The notes below the pieces were generated by a model. That model made no database searches. It worked only from the letters and a program-made list of their open reading frames with translations, and was not told the DNA's origin. DNA of 33,009 nucleotides from a bacterium. GTDB taxonomy: Bacteria > UBA6262 > WVXT01. Within the stretch, counting starts at the first letter, position 1, and the number at the start of each line of letters is the position of its first letter. The translations under genes and the position numbers were made by a program. The DNA lies in contig DATKVN010000019.1 in NCBI GenBank assembly GCA_035530055.1, positions 1 through 33,009 on the forward strand, written 5' to 3'. Shown in pieces: positions 15,364 through 22,616 of the stretch.

Positions 15364-17220
15364 TTACTTCTGCTTTATTTGCAACGTTCCAGGTTCTCTT
15401 AGAACTCCCTTATAAGTAGAATCTAAACTGACTGCCTTGGTAAAATATCTGGCAAATTCCTTTAATTTGCCCGTTCTCTTATAGACTATTGTAAGATTAT
15501 GATAGGGAACAATCCAGTCAGGGTCAATATTTAAAGAATCTTTATAGCTCTCAGTGGCTTTTGAAAATTCATTTTTATGGAAATAGGCATTGCCCAGACT
15601 GTTATAAATCGTTCTATTGTACGGTCTTAAAGGTCTTAGAGCCAAAACTTTCTTATAATGAGAAATTGCCTCATCATACAATTTTCCTTTGGCGTAAGCC
15701 ATACCAAAGTAATAGTAAAAATCAGCATTGTTTTTACACTCATCTGGAAAATCTCTTAAGAGGTTTGAAAAGGTCTTTATAGCTTCATTATATGGGCCTT
15801 TTTCAGCGTAGTACTTAGCCAAGGAGAAGTATGGCTTAGAAAGATTTGGATACATCTTATATGCCGCTGCGATATGATATAATGCTTTTTCATAATCTTT
15901 TTTTCTAATGTAGTTTTCAGCCAACTGAAGGCGTGCGTCCATTGATTGGGGATAAATATTTACATTTTTTTCTAATAAAGTTACTTCATCTTTCCAGTCT
16001 CTATTCCTTGCGAAAGTTACAAAAAAATAAAAACAGGTAATGGAAACAAGAAGTAATGTCCCTATTTTCTTTAAATTCTTGTCAAAAAATAGTCTCTTAA
16101 GCAAAAATGCTACAAGCAAACAAAATCCTAGAGATGGGATATATAACCAGCGTTCCCCATAAATTACACTTAAAGGTATAATCTGCGATACAGGTAGGAG
16201 GCTTATAAAAAAATAAAAGATTGAAAAGCTGGTTTCTTTAGAAAATTTTTTCATTTTAAGGGCAAAAATTAAAATTGCAACTAAGATTAAAACTGAAAAA
16301 AATTCCATTGGAGCTGGAATATAACCTATTATCTGATGAGGATATATTAAAACCAAATTTAGGGGTAAAAAAGACACCCAGATGTATCGCAAAATAGAAG
16401 GCCCCATGTAGGACAAAACCCTTAAATGTAACTTACTACCAAATGGACTTCCATAATAAAGTTCATGCTTGCCAACAAATTTGCCTGGTAGTTCAAACCC
16501 GCGGGCTATTACGATCCATATAAGAACTATGAGAAAAAAAGGAAGGACTGAAACAAGCAGTTTTTTTCTTTCTTTTTGCTGTGAAAAGAAATAAATATAC
16601 AAAACTATAATCAAAGGCAAGGAAGCCGCCATTTCTTTTGAACACAGAGCTAAAATAAACATAAAAATAGAAAGTAAATAAAACCCTTTTTTAATTTTTA
16701 TATTCCTTATACTCTTTAAATACAAAAAGAATGACCCTAGAAAAAATAGACAGGCAAGTAATTCCGTCCGGTAAACCACCACATTAACTGCCTCGGTATG
16801 TATAGGATGTATTGCAAAAATCAATGCTGTAATGGACGAGATTGTTCTATTCTTGAATATATATCTAATGAGAAAATAGATTAAGATTGTATTTAATATG
16901 TGGACAAAAATATTAAAAATTCTCCAACCATATACATTTAACTTAAAGAAATGGTAATTTAAGAACAATGTTAATGTATAAAGAGGCCGGTAAGTTGTCT
17001 CACGGAAATATGACAGATATTTCGAACTGAAAAGTAACGAAAGATTATCTAATCGTTTTATATACCCGTTTTCTACAATACGTCCTGGATCGTCCCAGAC
17101 GAATGGATTTTGAAAAGTATTTATAAAAGAAAAAAATGCAAGAATTCCTATTATAATCAAAATTATTTTTTCATTTTTCTCCCACCAGTTAGATATTATT
17201 GTGTTGTTTTGCTCTTTCAT
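15364..17220 (-). CDS. TMTC-like polytopic membrane glycosyltransferase with C-terminal TPR repeats
   Basis: A 618-residue protein in two parts. The first 410 or so residues are a GT-C-like membrane domain with about ten hydrophobic segments. Motifs include NPFVWDDPGRI (about 38-48, with the DD typical of GT-C enzymes), TTYRPLYTL, HPIHTEAVN (138-146) and ERWLYIPSLGFCLL. The last part (about 428-600) is about five TPR repeats (for example YEKALYHIAAAYKMYP, YDEAISHYKKVLALRP, FSKATESYKDSLNIDP). This layout matches the TMTC/O-mannosyltransferase-like family found widely in bacteria, which would transfer a lipid-linked sugar to a periplasmic acceptor; donor and acceptor are unknown. The gene is strikingly AT-rich compared with its neighbours, and its ATG has only a weak binding site. 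Confidence 0.83.
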   Translation of the reverse strand: MKEQNNTIISNWWEKNEKIILIIIGILAFFSFINTFQNPFVWDDPGRIVENGYIKRLDNLSLLFSSKYLSYFRETTYRPLYTLTLFLNYHFFKLNVYGWRIFNIFVHILNTILIYFLIRYIFKNRTISSITALIFAIHPIHTEAVNVVVYRTELLACLFFLGSFFLYLKSIRNIKIKKGFYLLSIFMFILALCSKEMAASLPLIIVLYIYFFSQQKERKKLLVSVLPFFLIVLIWIVIARGFELPGKFVGKHELYYGSPFGSKLHLRVLSYMGPSILRYIWVSFLPLNLVLIYPHQIIGYIPAPMEFFSVLILVAILIFALKMKKFSKETSFSIFYFFISLLPVSQIIPLSVIYGERWLYIPSLGFCLLVAFLLKRLFFDKNLKKIGTLLLVSITCFYFFVTFARNRDWKDEVTLLEKNVNIYPQSMDARLQLAENYIRKKDYEKALYHIAAAYKMYPNLSKPYFSLAKYYAEKGPYNEAIKTFSNLLRDFPDECKNNADFYYYFGMAYAKGKLYDEAISHYKKVLALRPLRPYNRTIYNSLGNAYFHKNEFSKATESYKDSLNIDPDWIVPYHNLTIVYKRTGKLKEFARYFTKAVSLDSTYKGVLREPGTLQIKQK

Positions 17221-17290
17221 AAATAACTCACTTTTTGTCCGTCCACTATCAAAGACTGTAAATCAAACCGCTCTACTTATTCAAGTATCC

Positions 17291-18610
17291 TTACTTTCCG
17301 ATGAGTTTTTTCTTTCGTAGTAACCTGTGGTACCTGATAGCAAAGCGGTGAGCTTCGTCTCGTATATGCTGGATGAGATGTAGAACAGGTGAGCTGAAGG
17401 GAAGGCGAATCGGACGGGAACGTTGAGGCAGAAATATTAACTCTTCTCCCTTAGCAAGTCCAACCACGGGAATAGTCCCCAGTCCCAGCTCATTAAGAAC
17501 TCCTTTAGCCCCATTCACTTGCCCTTTCCCTCCATCAACCAGAATCAAATCTGGCAACAATCCTTTTTCTTTTATCAACCTCGTATACCTTCGGTGGATT
17601 ACCTCTTTCATCATACCTACATCATCAATTCCTGTGACCATTTTTATCTTAAATTTCCTATAAGATTTATTTTCAGGCTTTCCACCGGAAAAGACGACCA
17701 TAGACCCCACAGCCGAGTCTCCATAAATATCGGATATATCGAAAGCCTCTATCCTTTCCGGTAAGTTTTCCAACTCTATTGCTTTTTGAAGCTCAATTAA
17801 AATCTCACCCTTTCCAGCAGCCTTTAATTTCTGTTTCTCTACTTGTCGCAAATTAACCCTTTGGGAAATGGACTGTATTGCTCCTATCTGGTCTCGAAAG
17901 ATTTTTGCCTTCTCAAAGTCGAGTTGCCTGGATGCCCCTTTCATCTCTTCTTTCAGCTTTTTCAAAAGACTCTCTCCCTTTCCCGAGAGAAACAGGACGA
18001 CTTTCTCCACTATTTTCCTGTAATCTTCCTTGCTTATCCACTCCACACAAGGTGCCAGGCACTGTCCCAGATGGAAATCCAAGCAACTACTGGGGTTACC
18101 CTCTTTTCGTCGAGCCAGAAAGAAGCTCTTACTACATTTAACCAGAGGGAATATCCTCTGGATTGTCTTAAGTGTCCTCTTGAGTGAAGAGACATCGGGA
18201 TAAGGACCAAAATATTTTATCCCAGGCATTCTGTGCTTCACCCTCTCCTTTTTTGAGATCCGCGCCATCACCAATTTAGGAAAATCCTCATCAATGGTCA
18301 ACTTGAGGTGAGGATAAGTTTTATCATCTCTTAAGGCTATATTATATTTGGGATGGAAGTATTTTATTAACTCGTTTTCTAATATCAAAGCTTCTTTTTC
18401 GTTTCGGGTTACAATGTACTGGAGGTCTCGCACATTCGAAATTAAAGCAAAAGTTCTTGGAGAGTAAGTGCTCGGGGATTGAAAATATGCAGGAATTCTC
18501 TTTCTAATCGATTTTGCTTTGCCCACATAAATAACTCTGCCAGTAATGTCCTTCATCATATATATTCCTGGTACATCAGGTAGAGAAGCGAGTTTTCCCT
18601 CAAACTTCAT
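17291..18610 (-). CDS. uvrC: compact UvrC-type excinuclease subunit lacking a middle region and the (HhH)2 domain
   Basis: A 439-residue UvrC, against about 560-610 usually. Domains: GIY-YIG nuclease (1-95; GIY 15-17, YVG 28-30, E78/E80 region), a four-cysteine set C159, C176, C184, C188 matching the Fe-S ligands reported for E. coli UvrC, a UVR helix pair (about 226-260), and the RNase H-like nuclease core with D291 (AFDISDI), D359 (LILVDGGKGQ) and H421 (RDEAHRFAI). It stops right after YHRLLRKKKL, where other UvrCs continue into (HhH)2. It also lacks roughly 75-110 residues usually found between UVR and the RNase H core. All catalytic residues remain, so it may still incise DNA with UvrAB. 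It overlaps the end of murJ by 11 nt; AAAGGA precedes the ATG. Confidence 0.92.
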   Translation of the reverse strand: MKFEGKLASLPDVPGIYMMKDITGRVIYVGKAKSIRKRIPAYFQSPSTYSPRTFALISNVRDLQYIVTRNEKEALILENELIKYFHPKYNIALRDDKTYPHLKLTIDEDFPKLVMARISKKERVKHRMPGIKYFGPYPDVSSLKRTLKTIQRIFPLVKCSKSFFLARRKEGNPSSCLDFHLGQCLAPCVEWISKEDYRKIVEKVVLFLSGKGESLLKKLKEEMKGASRQLDFEKAKIFRDQIGAIQSISQRVNLRQVEKQKLKAAGKGEILIELQKAIELENLPERIEAFDISDIYGDSAVGSMVVFSGGKPENKSYRKFKIKMVTGIDDVGMMKEVIHRRYTRLIKEKGLLPDLILVDGGKGQVNGAKGVLNELGLGTIPVVGLAKGEELIFLPQRSRPIRLPFSSPVLHLIQHIRDEAHRFAIRYHRLLRKKKLIGK

Positions 18611-20243
18611 TTGTCGATTCCTTTCGCGTAATTATCTTCCATACATATTTAATCTCATCACAACGCAAAAGATGCGCTACCAAAATGTAGATAATTACAC
18701 AAATCAGAATAGTACCAGCCACTTGTATCAACTTGTTAATCTGGCCTAATAATCGGGAGAAATATATGCAGGCTATTCCCATAGCTGATGAGGCAACTAG
18801 AATTTTAGCAAGCGAAAGTAATACTTTCTTCCCTCCCAACCTGCCAATCCTCTTTCTTAGATAGTATAGAAGGATTAACAAATTAATAAAGGAAGCAATG
18901 GCAGTAGCGAAAGCAAGCCCGCCTACATCCAGAATACGCATTAAGATCAGATTCAGAACTATGTTTGCCACCATAGCAATGGAGGCTATTCTTACTGGCG
19001 TCCGGGTATCCTGCATGGAATAGAATGCAGATGCTACCACCTTTACTCCCGCATAGGCCACTATTCCAGTTGAATAGAATAAGAGCGCCCAGCTGGTGGC
19101 CTGGGTAGCTTGGGATGTAAATCTTCCCCTTTCAAATAGAAGAGAGATTATGGGACTTCCTAAAATAATCAGTCCCAGTGAAGCAGGAATAATAGTAAAC
19201 ATTATCATTCTAAGTGATAACGATAGAGTATCCTTTAGTTCTTCCATGTTGGTAGCTGCCACTGAGCGAGACATCATGGGCAAGGCAACGGTTGCTATCG
19301 CTGTCCCAAACAGAGCTAAAGGAAGTTGCATCAGGCGATTTGCATAATATAGAGCGGTAACACTTCCTTCTCTAAGTAGTGTAGCGCAAATTGTATCCAC
19401 AAAGGTATTCACCTGGGATACAGATAATCCCAGAGTCGCTGGAAGCATCAACAGCCCTATTCTCTTCACTCCCGGATGATTTAAGATGGAAGTCCATCTT
19501 TTCCACAGGACATTCCAGTTCTTCAGGAGATTCTGAGGATAGTCCATCAGCTTTAGACGGGGATTACTGTAACTCCTCCCTGCTGGCAAAAGAAAACCTT
19601 TCTTTACTAAAGAGGGTACCTGAAAGAAGAACTGGGCAAACCCCCCAACCAGAACCCCCAAAACAAGTCCAATTATTGGTCGTTCCATTAATGGACATAT
19701 AAACAAAATAAAGAAAATTTCAGAAATACTGAGCAGAGAGGGAGCCAGGGCAGGAATAATAAACCTGTGAAGAGAGTTCAATATTCCCAAAGCTAAAGCC
19801 GCCATACCTATTGCCATCATGAAAGGAAAAAGGATACGGGTAAGAGTAATGGTTAAGGAGAGTTTTTGCGGATCCTTAATGAAACCCGGAGCAATCACGC
19901 GGACAATTATAGGAGAAAAGATAATTCCCAGAATTGTCAAAATAGATAAGATGGCCAAAAGTAGCAGGCCCGAAATTCTTGCCAGTCTCTGTGCTTCTTC
20001 CTTAGGTTTGGTAGTTAAATATTCGGTAAACACAGGAATAAAGGATGCGGAGAGCGCCCCTTCTCCAAGAAGCCGACGGAGAAGATTGGGAATGCGATAA
20101 GCAACAAAAAAGGCGTCGGCTACCAAACCAGCACCAAAAAAATTAGCTATAAGCATGTCTCTTAGATAGCCAAGAATCCGAGATGCCAGGGTAGAAACGC
20201 TAACACCAGCAACCGACCTAGTGATTTTTCCTTCCCTCTCCAA
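18600..20243 (-). CDS. murJ: lipid II flippase
   Basis: A 547-residue polytopic membrane protein of the MurJ/MviN family (MOP exporter superfamily), which flips lipid II across the inner membrane for peptidoglycan synthesis. The N-terminus (SVAGVSVSTLASRILGYLRD, then IANFFGAGLVADAFFVAYRI) and LLGEGALSASFIPVF are hallmark segments. About fourteen membrane helices are apparent. I choose the TTG at 20241-20243 as start because AGGAG lies 7 nt upstream and MEREGKITRSVAGVS is a normal MurJ beginning. A TTG at 20288 in the same frame lacks a binding site and would overlap the plus-strand rpsT promoter. uvrC follows with an 11-nt overlap. Confidence 0.94.
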   Translation of the reverse strand: MEREGKITRSVAGVSVSTLASRILGYLRDMLIANFFGAGLVADAFFVAYRIPNLLRRLLGEGALSASFIPVFTEYLTTKPKEEAQRLARISGLLLLAILSILTILGIIFSPIIVRVIAPGFIKDPQKLSLTITLTRILFPFMMAIGMAALALGILNSLHRFIIPALAPSLLSISEIFFILFICPLMERPIIGLVLGVLVGGFAQFFFQVPSLVKKGFLLPAGRSYSNPRLKLMDYPQNLLKNWNVLWKRWTSILNHPGVKRIGLLMLPATLGLSVSQVNTFVDTICATLLREGSVTALYYANRLMQLPLALFGTAIATVALPMMSRSVAATNMEELKDTLSLSLRMIMFTIIPASLGLIILGSPIISLLFERGRFTSQATQATSWALLFYSTGIVAYAGVKVVASAFYSMQDTRTPVRIASIAMVANIVLNLILMRILDVGGLAFATAIASFINLLILLYYLRKRIGRLGGKKVLLSLAKILVASSAMGIACIYFSRLLGQINKLIQVAGTILICVIIYILVAHLLRCDEIKYVWKIITRKESTNEV

Positions 20244-20270
20244 TCCCTTTCTCCTAAATAAAGATTGTTC

Positions 20271-20299
20271 TTGACTTTCGCTTCTCAATATGGTATTTT
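20271..20299 (+). promoter_or_regulatory. sigma70-type promoter for rpsT
   Basis: TTGACT (20271-20276) and TATTTT (20294-20299) are 17 nt apart on the plus strand. It begins 27 nt beyond the chosen murJ start, in the space between the divergent genes. The expected start, near 20306, gives a leader of about 130 nt that contains the palindrome at 20301-20387. Confidence 0.58.
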
Positions 20300-20300
20300 A

Positions 20301-20387
20301 GATCAACTGTCATTGCGAGAGAGCGAAGCGACCGAAGCAATCTCCCGACTGCCACGCTCCTTTCAGTCGCTCGCAGTGACATGATCA
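20301..20387. repeat. GTCATTGCGAG-type palindromic repeat in the rpsT leader
   Basis: Ends at 20301-20319 (GATCA..TGTCATTGCGAG) and 20370-20387 (CTCGCAGTGACATGATC) are inverted repeats. The interior reads GAGCGAAGCGACCGAAGCAATCTC. Elements with these TGTCATTGCGAG termini are widespread extragenic palindromes in unrelated bacteria. Here it lies between the rpsT promoter and the rpsT start. Confidence 0.8.
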
Positions 20388-20434
20388 TATATCAAAGCTA
20401 TTACTCTCAAGCTACGAGTCAGGAGATCTCGCTA

Positions 20435-20722
20435 ATGGTTAAACTAAAATCTGGACGACACACTCAAGCACTTAAATCACAAAGGCAGGATAAGAAAAGG
20501 CATCTCAGGAATGTCGCCGTTAAGACAAAAATCAGGACAATAGCTAAAAAAGTAGAGACGGCAGTCGTTCAGGGTAAACCCGAAGAAGCAAAAAAAATCT
20601 TTTTACAAGCTATGAAAGAGTTAGATAAGGCTGCCAGTAAGAATATCATACCTAAAAGAAGAGCCTCCAGAAAAAAGTCAAGATTAGCAAAAAAGATCAA
20701 TACCTTAAAAGAAAAAAAGTAA
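20435..20722 (+). CDS. rpsT: 30S ribosomal protein S20
   Basis: A 95-residue, very basic protein with the S20 pattern: KKRHLRNVAVKTKIRTIAKK in the N-terminal helix and KNIIPKRRASRKKSRLAKKIN at the C-terminus. It binds 16S rRNA at the bottom of the 30S body. The start ATG at 20435 is preceded by AGGAG, nine nt away; an upstream in-frame ATG at 20381 has no binding site and lies in the palindrome. It is the only plus-strand gene in the window. Its stop is 1 nt from the stop of the convergent holA. Confidence 0.95.
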   Translation: MVKLKSGRHTQALKSQRQDKKRHLRNVAVKTKIRTIAKKVETAVVQGKPEEAKKIFLQAMKELDKAASKNIIPKRRASRKKSRLAKKINTLKEKK

Positions 20723-20723
20723 A

Positions 20724-21749
20724 TTAACCTGAATAAATTGATGCTCTTTTCTTACCGCATAAATCCAAAATTAGAAGTTCCAGCACAAGCTGAGCTGGTT
20801 TCTTGCCTACCTTAATTTCCCAGTCTGCCCGAAGTAAGTGATGAAAATTATTCAACAGTTCTTTGCGATTGAAATTTTGAATCCGTGATGGAAAATCCTT
20901 GTCGAAAAAAGGATGTAGGCCCACTTCCTTAATTATCCTCGCTTGTCCTACTTTCTGGTCTAGAAGCTCTTTAGCGTAAATTATTTGTCGAATCCTCTTT
21001 GCTATTCTTACTAAAATCCCTACTGGCTTTTCTCCGTCTTCTGTCAACCTTGTTAGGATTTCCAGAGAGTGTTTTAAGTTCTTCTGGGTAATCGCTCTCA
21101 AAAGGTCAAAAATAGAGTTGGACACAGAACGACCTATCAATTGCTCAACGTCATCCAGGGTAACCTTTTTTCTATCTTTAGTATAGATTAACAATTTTTC
21201 AATCTCTCCAGATAAGTCTAATAGATTATTTCCCACTTCTACAAACAGATAATGTGCCGCTTCTGGGGAGATAATTTTTCCTTCTCTGGATATTTTATTC
21301 TCAATCCAACCCGGAATCTCTGAATCGAAAAGCCTCCAGAAAATCACTGTCTCACAAAAAGAAGAAATGGTTTTATATACTCCTCTATATAACGCCTCTC
21401 TTTTAACCTTTGCACTCACCAGAACAAGACACGTAGAGGAAATAGGTTTTTTCAAGTATTTAATAATTTCTTTCAACTCACTCTCTGTGAATTTATCTAT
21501 ACCTTTAACCACTACTAATCTCTTTTTCGACATAAAAGGATAGGTCTCGGCAAGGGAAATGGCCTCTCTAGCAGAAGTATCTTCAGCATAGAAAAGCCCG
21601 AAGTCAAAGTCCTGTGCCCCGGGCTTGATTAGCATCTTCTTCAATAAAAGGATGGCTTCCTGTTTTAGATAATCCTCCTCCCCACAAAAAAAGTAACAAT
21701 CGGCAATTTTTTTTCTGTTTAATTTTGTAATTAATTCTTTATACTTCAT
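20724..21749 (-). CDS. holA: DNA polymerase III subunit delta
   Basis: A 341-residue clamp-loader subunit. The N-terminus (MKYKELITKLNRKKIADCYF, then FCGEEDYLKQEA) is characteristic of HolA, followed by SMART motifs of the AAA+-like fold: TYPFMSKKRLVVVKG in the middle, and LLRAITQKNLKHSLEILTRL with GILVRIAKRIRQI in the collar region. It opens the beta clamp for loading. I start it at the second of two adjacent ATGs (21747-21749), which matches family starts. The frame is open for 33 more codons upstream but has no binding site or recognisable HolA residues there. It is separated from the lptE-like gene by a palindrome-rich gap. Confidence 0.9.
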   Translation of the reverse strand: MKYKELITKLNRKKIADCYFFCGEEDYLKQEAILLLKKMLIKPGAQDFDFGLFYAEDTSAREAISLAETYPFMSKKRLVVVKGIDKFTESELKEIIKYLKKPISSTCLVLVSAKVKREALYRGVYKTISSFCETVIFWRLFDSEIPGWIENKISREGKIISPEAAHYLFVEVGNNLLDLSGEIEKLLIYTKDRKKVTLDDVEQLIGRSVSNSIFDLLRAITQKNLKHSLEILTRLTEDGEKPVGILVRIAKRIRQIIYAKELLDQKVGQARIIKEVGLHPFFDKDFPSRIQNFNRKELLNNFHHLLRADWEIKVGKKPAQLVLELLILDLCGKKRASIYSG

Positions 21750-21876
21750 CATCTTTCTCGCGTTGAAAGCCTCCCAGCAACCCATCCTGTCTCTAACACC
21801 CTGAAATTTGAAAGATAGTTTACGAAGAACTTTTGGAATTTTAGCCAAAAAACAAGGACGGCTTTTTTTCTTTGAA

Positions 21877-22034
21877 GCAAATCACTGTTTGACGACTCCG
21901 ATTCATCGGAGGAGGAGTTTTGATTTGCGCCCTGCAGAGTCCAAAGTTTTTTGGCGTTAAGAAATTCCTCAGGAATGAGGAAACTATTTTTCGAATCCCT
22001 GACCGAGCGACTCCGATAACTATCCCTTCATCCT
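21877..22034. repeat. palindrome cluster between lptE-like gene and holA
   Basis: Three parts are visible. An outer stem GCAAATCA/TGATTTGC (21877-21884, 21921-21928) encloses the hairpin CTCCGA-ttca-TCGGAG (21896-21911). A second hairpin TTCCTC/GAGGAA lies at 21965-21982. A 31-nt segment at 22004-22034 is repeated at 32821-32851 with one mismatch. No reading frame explains the gap. Confidence 0.65.
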
Positions 22035-22036
22035 AC

Positions 22037-22600
22037 TTATTGACTCTGGATTTCAATCTGGCTTCCCCATCCATAGACTGTGCGTCGCACAATGTGATCG
22101 GCGAGCTCAATAACCAGTCGCTCCTGTGCTTCCTCTTCTGTTTCCACAGTTCCACCTGCCCTGGGAGTTACATAGTACCTTACATCTCCTTCAATCCCTC
22201 CAATAAGGTTCCCATCTACGCTCTCCCTCTTCTCTTCCCAGAGAACCTCTCCTGTAGCTAAATCCCGAAAAGAGAGATTGACTATGACCCAGAGCTTATA
22301 CTGTTCAACCACCTCGGTGGCATCGTAAGAGAGGGGTTGTAAAACGTAAGTAACAATCTCTCCGGTTAACAGAGCACCGGCCTCCCCTTTCTTGGCAATG
22401 GATAGATGGCCATCTCTAATGAATTCTTCTATTACAGCGTCGGTAAGTTTAGACTCAATGCCGTAGTGAGCGGTTCTGTTGATAAATGTGGGCACAGCTA
22501 TTGTCTTAATATGCTTGGGCAGAATTTCCACAGGCGTATAAGCACAACCAAATAATAGAAACATCCCCAACACAATGATAACGAAAATAAACTTTCTCAT
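22037..22600 (-). CDS. LptE-like outer-membrane lipoprotein
   Basis: A 187-residue lipoprotein with a lipobox ending LLFGC at C19. The mature part (KHIKTIAVPTFINRTAHYGIESKL..., VIEEFIRDGHLSI, LTGEIVTY, then SFRDLATGEVLWEEKR) matches the LptE/LPS-assembly lipoprotein family, which plugs the LptD barrel and helps place lipopolysaccharide in the outer leaflet. A good AAGGAG site precedes the ATG. It follows leuS by 16 nt, a gene order (leuS-lptE-holA) also found in Proteobacteria, which supports the assignment. Identity is by pattern; low sequence conservation is usual in this family. Confidence 0.85.
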   Translation of the reverse strand: MRKFIFVIIVLGMFLLFGCAYTPVEILPKHIKTIAVPTFINRTAHYGIESKLTDAVIEEFIRDGHLSIAKKGEAGALLTGEIVTYVLQPLSYDATEVVEQYKLWVIVNLSFRDLATGEVLWEEKRESVDGNLIGGIEGDVRYYVTPRAGGTVETEEEAQERLVIELADHIVRRTVYGWGSQIEIQSQ

Positions 22601-22616
22601 AAGTTTCTCCTTTTTT

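Noticed and set aside
17221-17290. Frameshifted remnant of the UvrC (HhH)2 domain downstream of the stop
   Set aside because: Only 70 nt separate uvrC from the next gene, too short for the domain, and no HhH-like residues appear in any frame.
20244-20288. N-terminal extension of murJ to a TTG at 20288
   Set aside because: The TTG at 20243 has AGGAG at ideal spacing and gives a normal MurJ start; the extension overlaps the rpsT promoter.
21750-21848. 33-codon in-frame extension of holA to a TTG
   Set aside because: No ribosome binding site, no HolA similarity before the Met at 21749, and it enters repeat-rich sequence.
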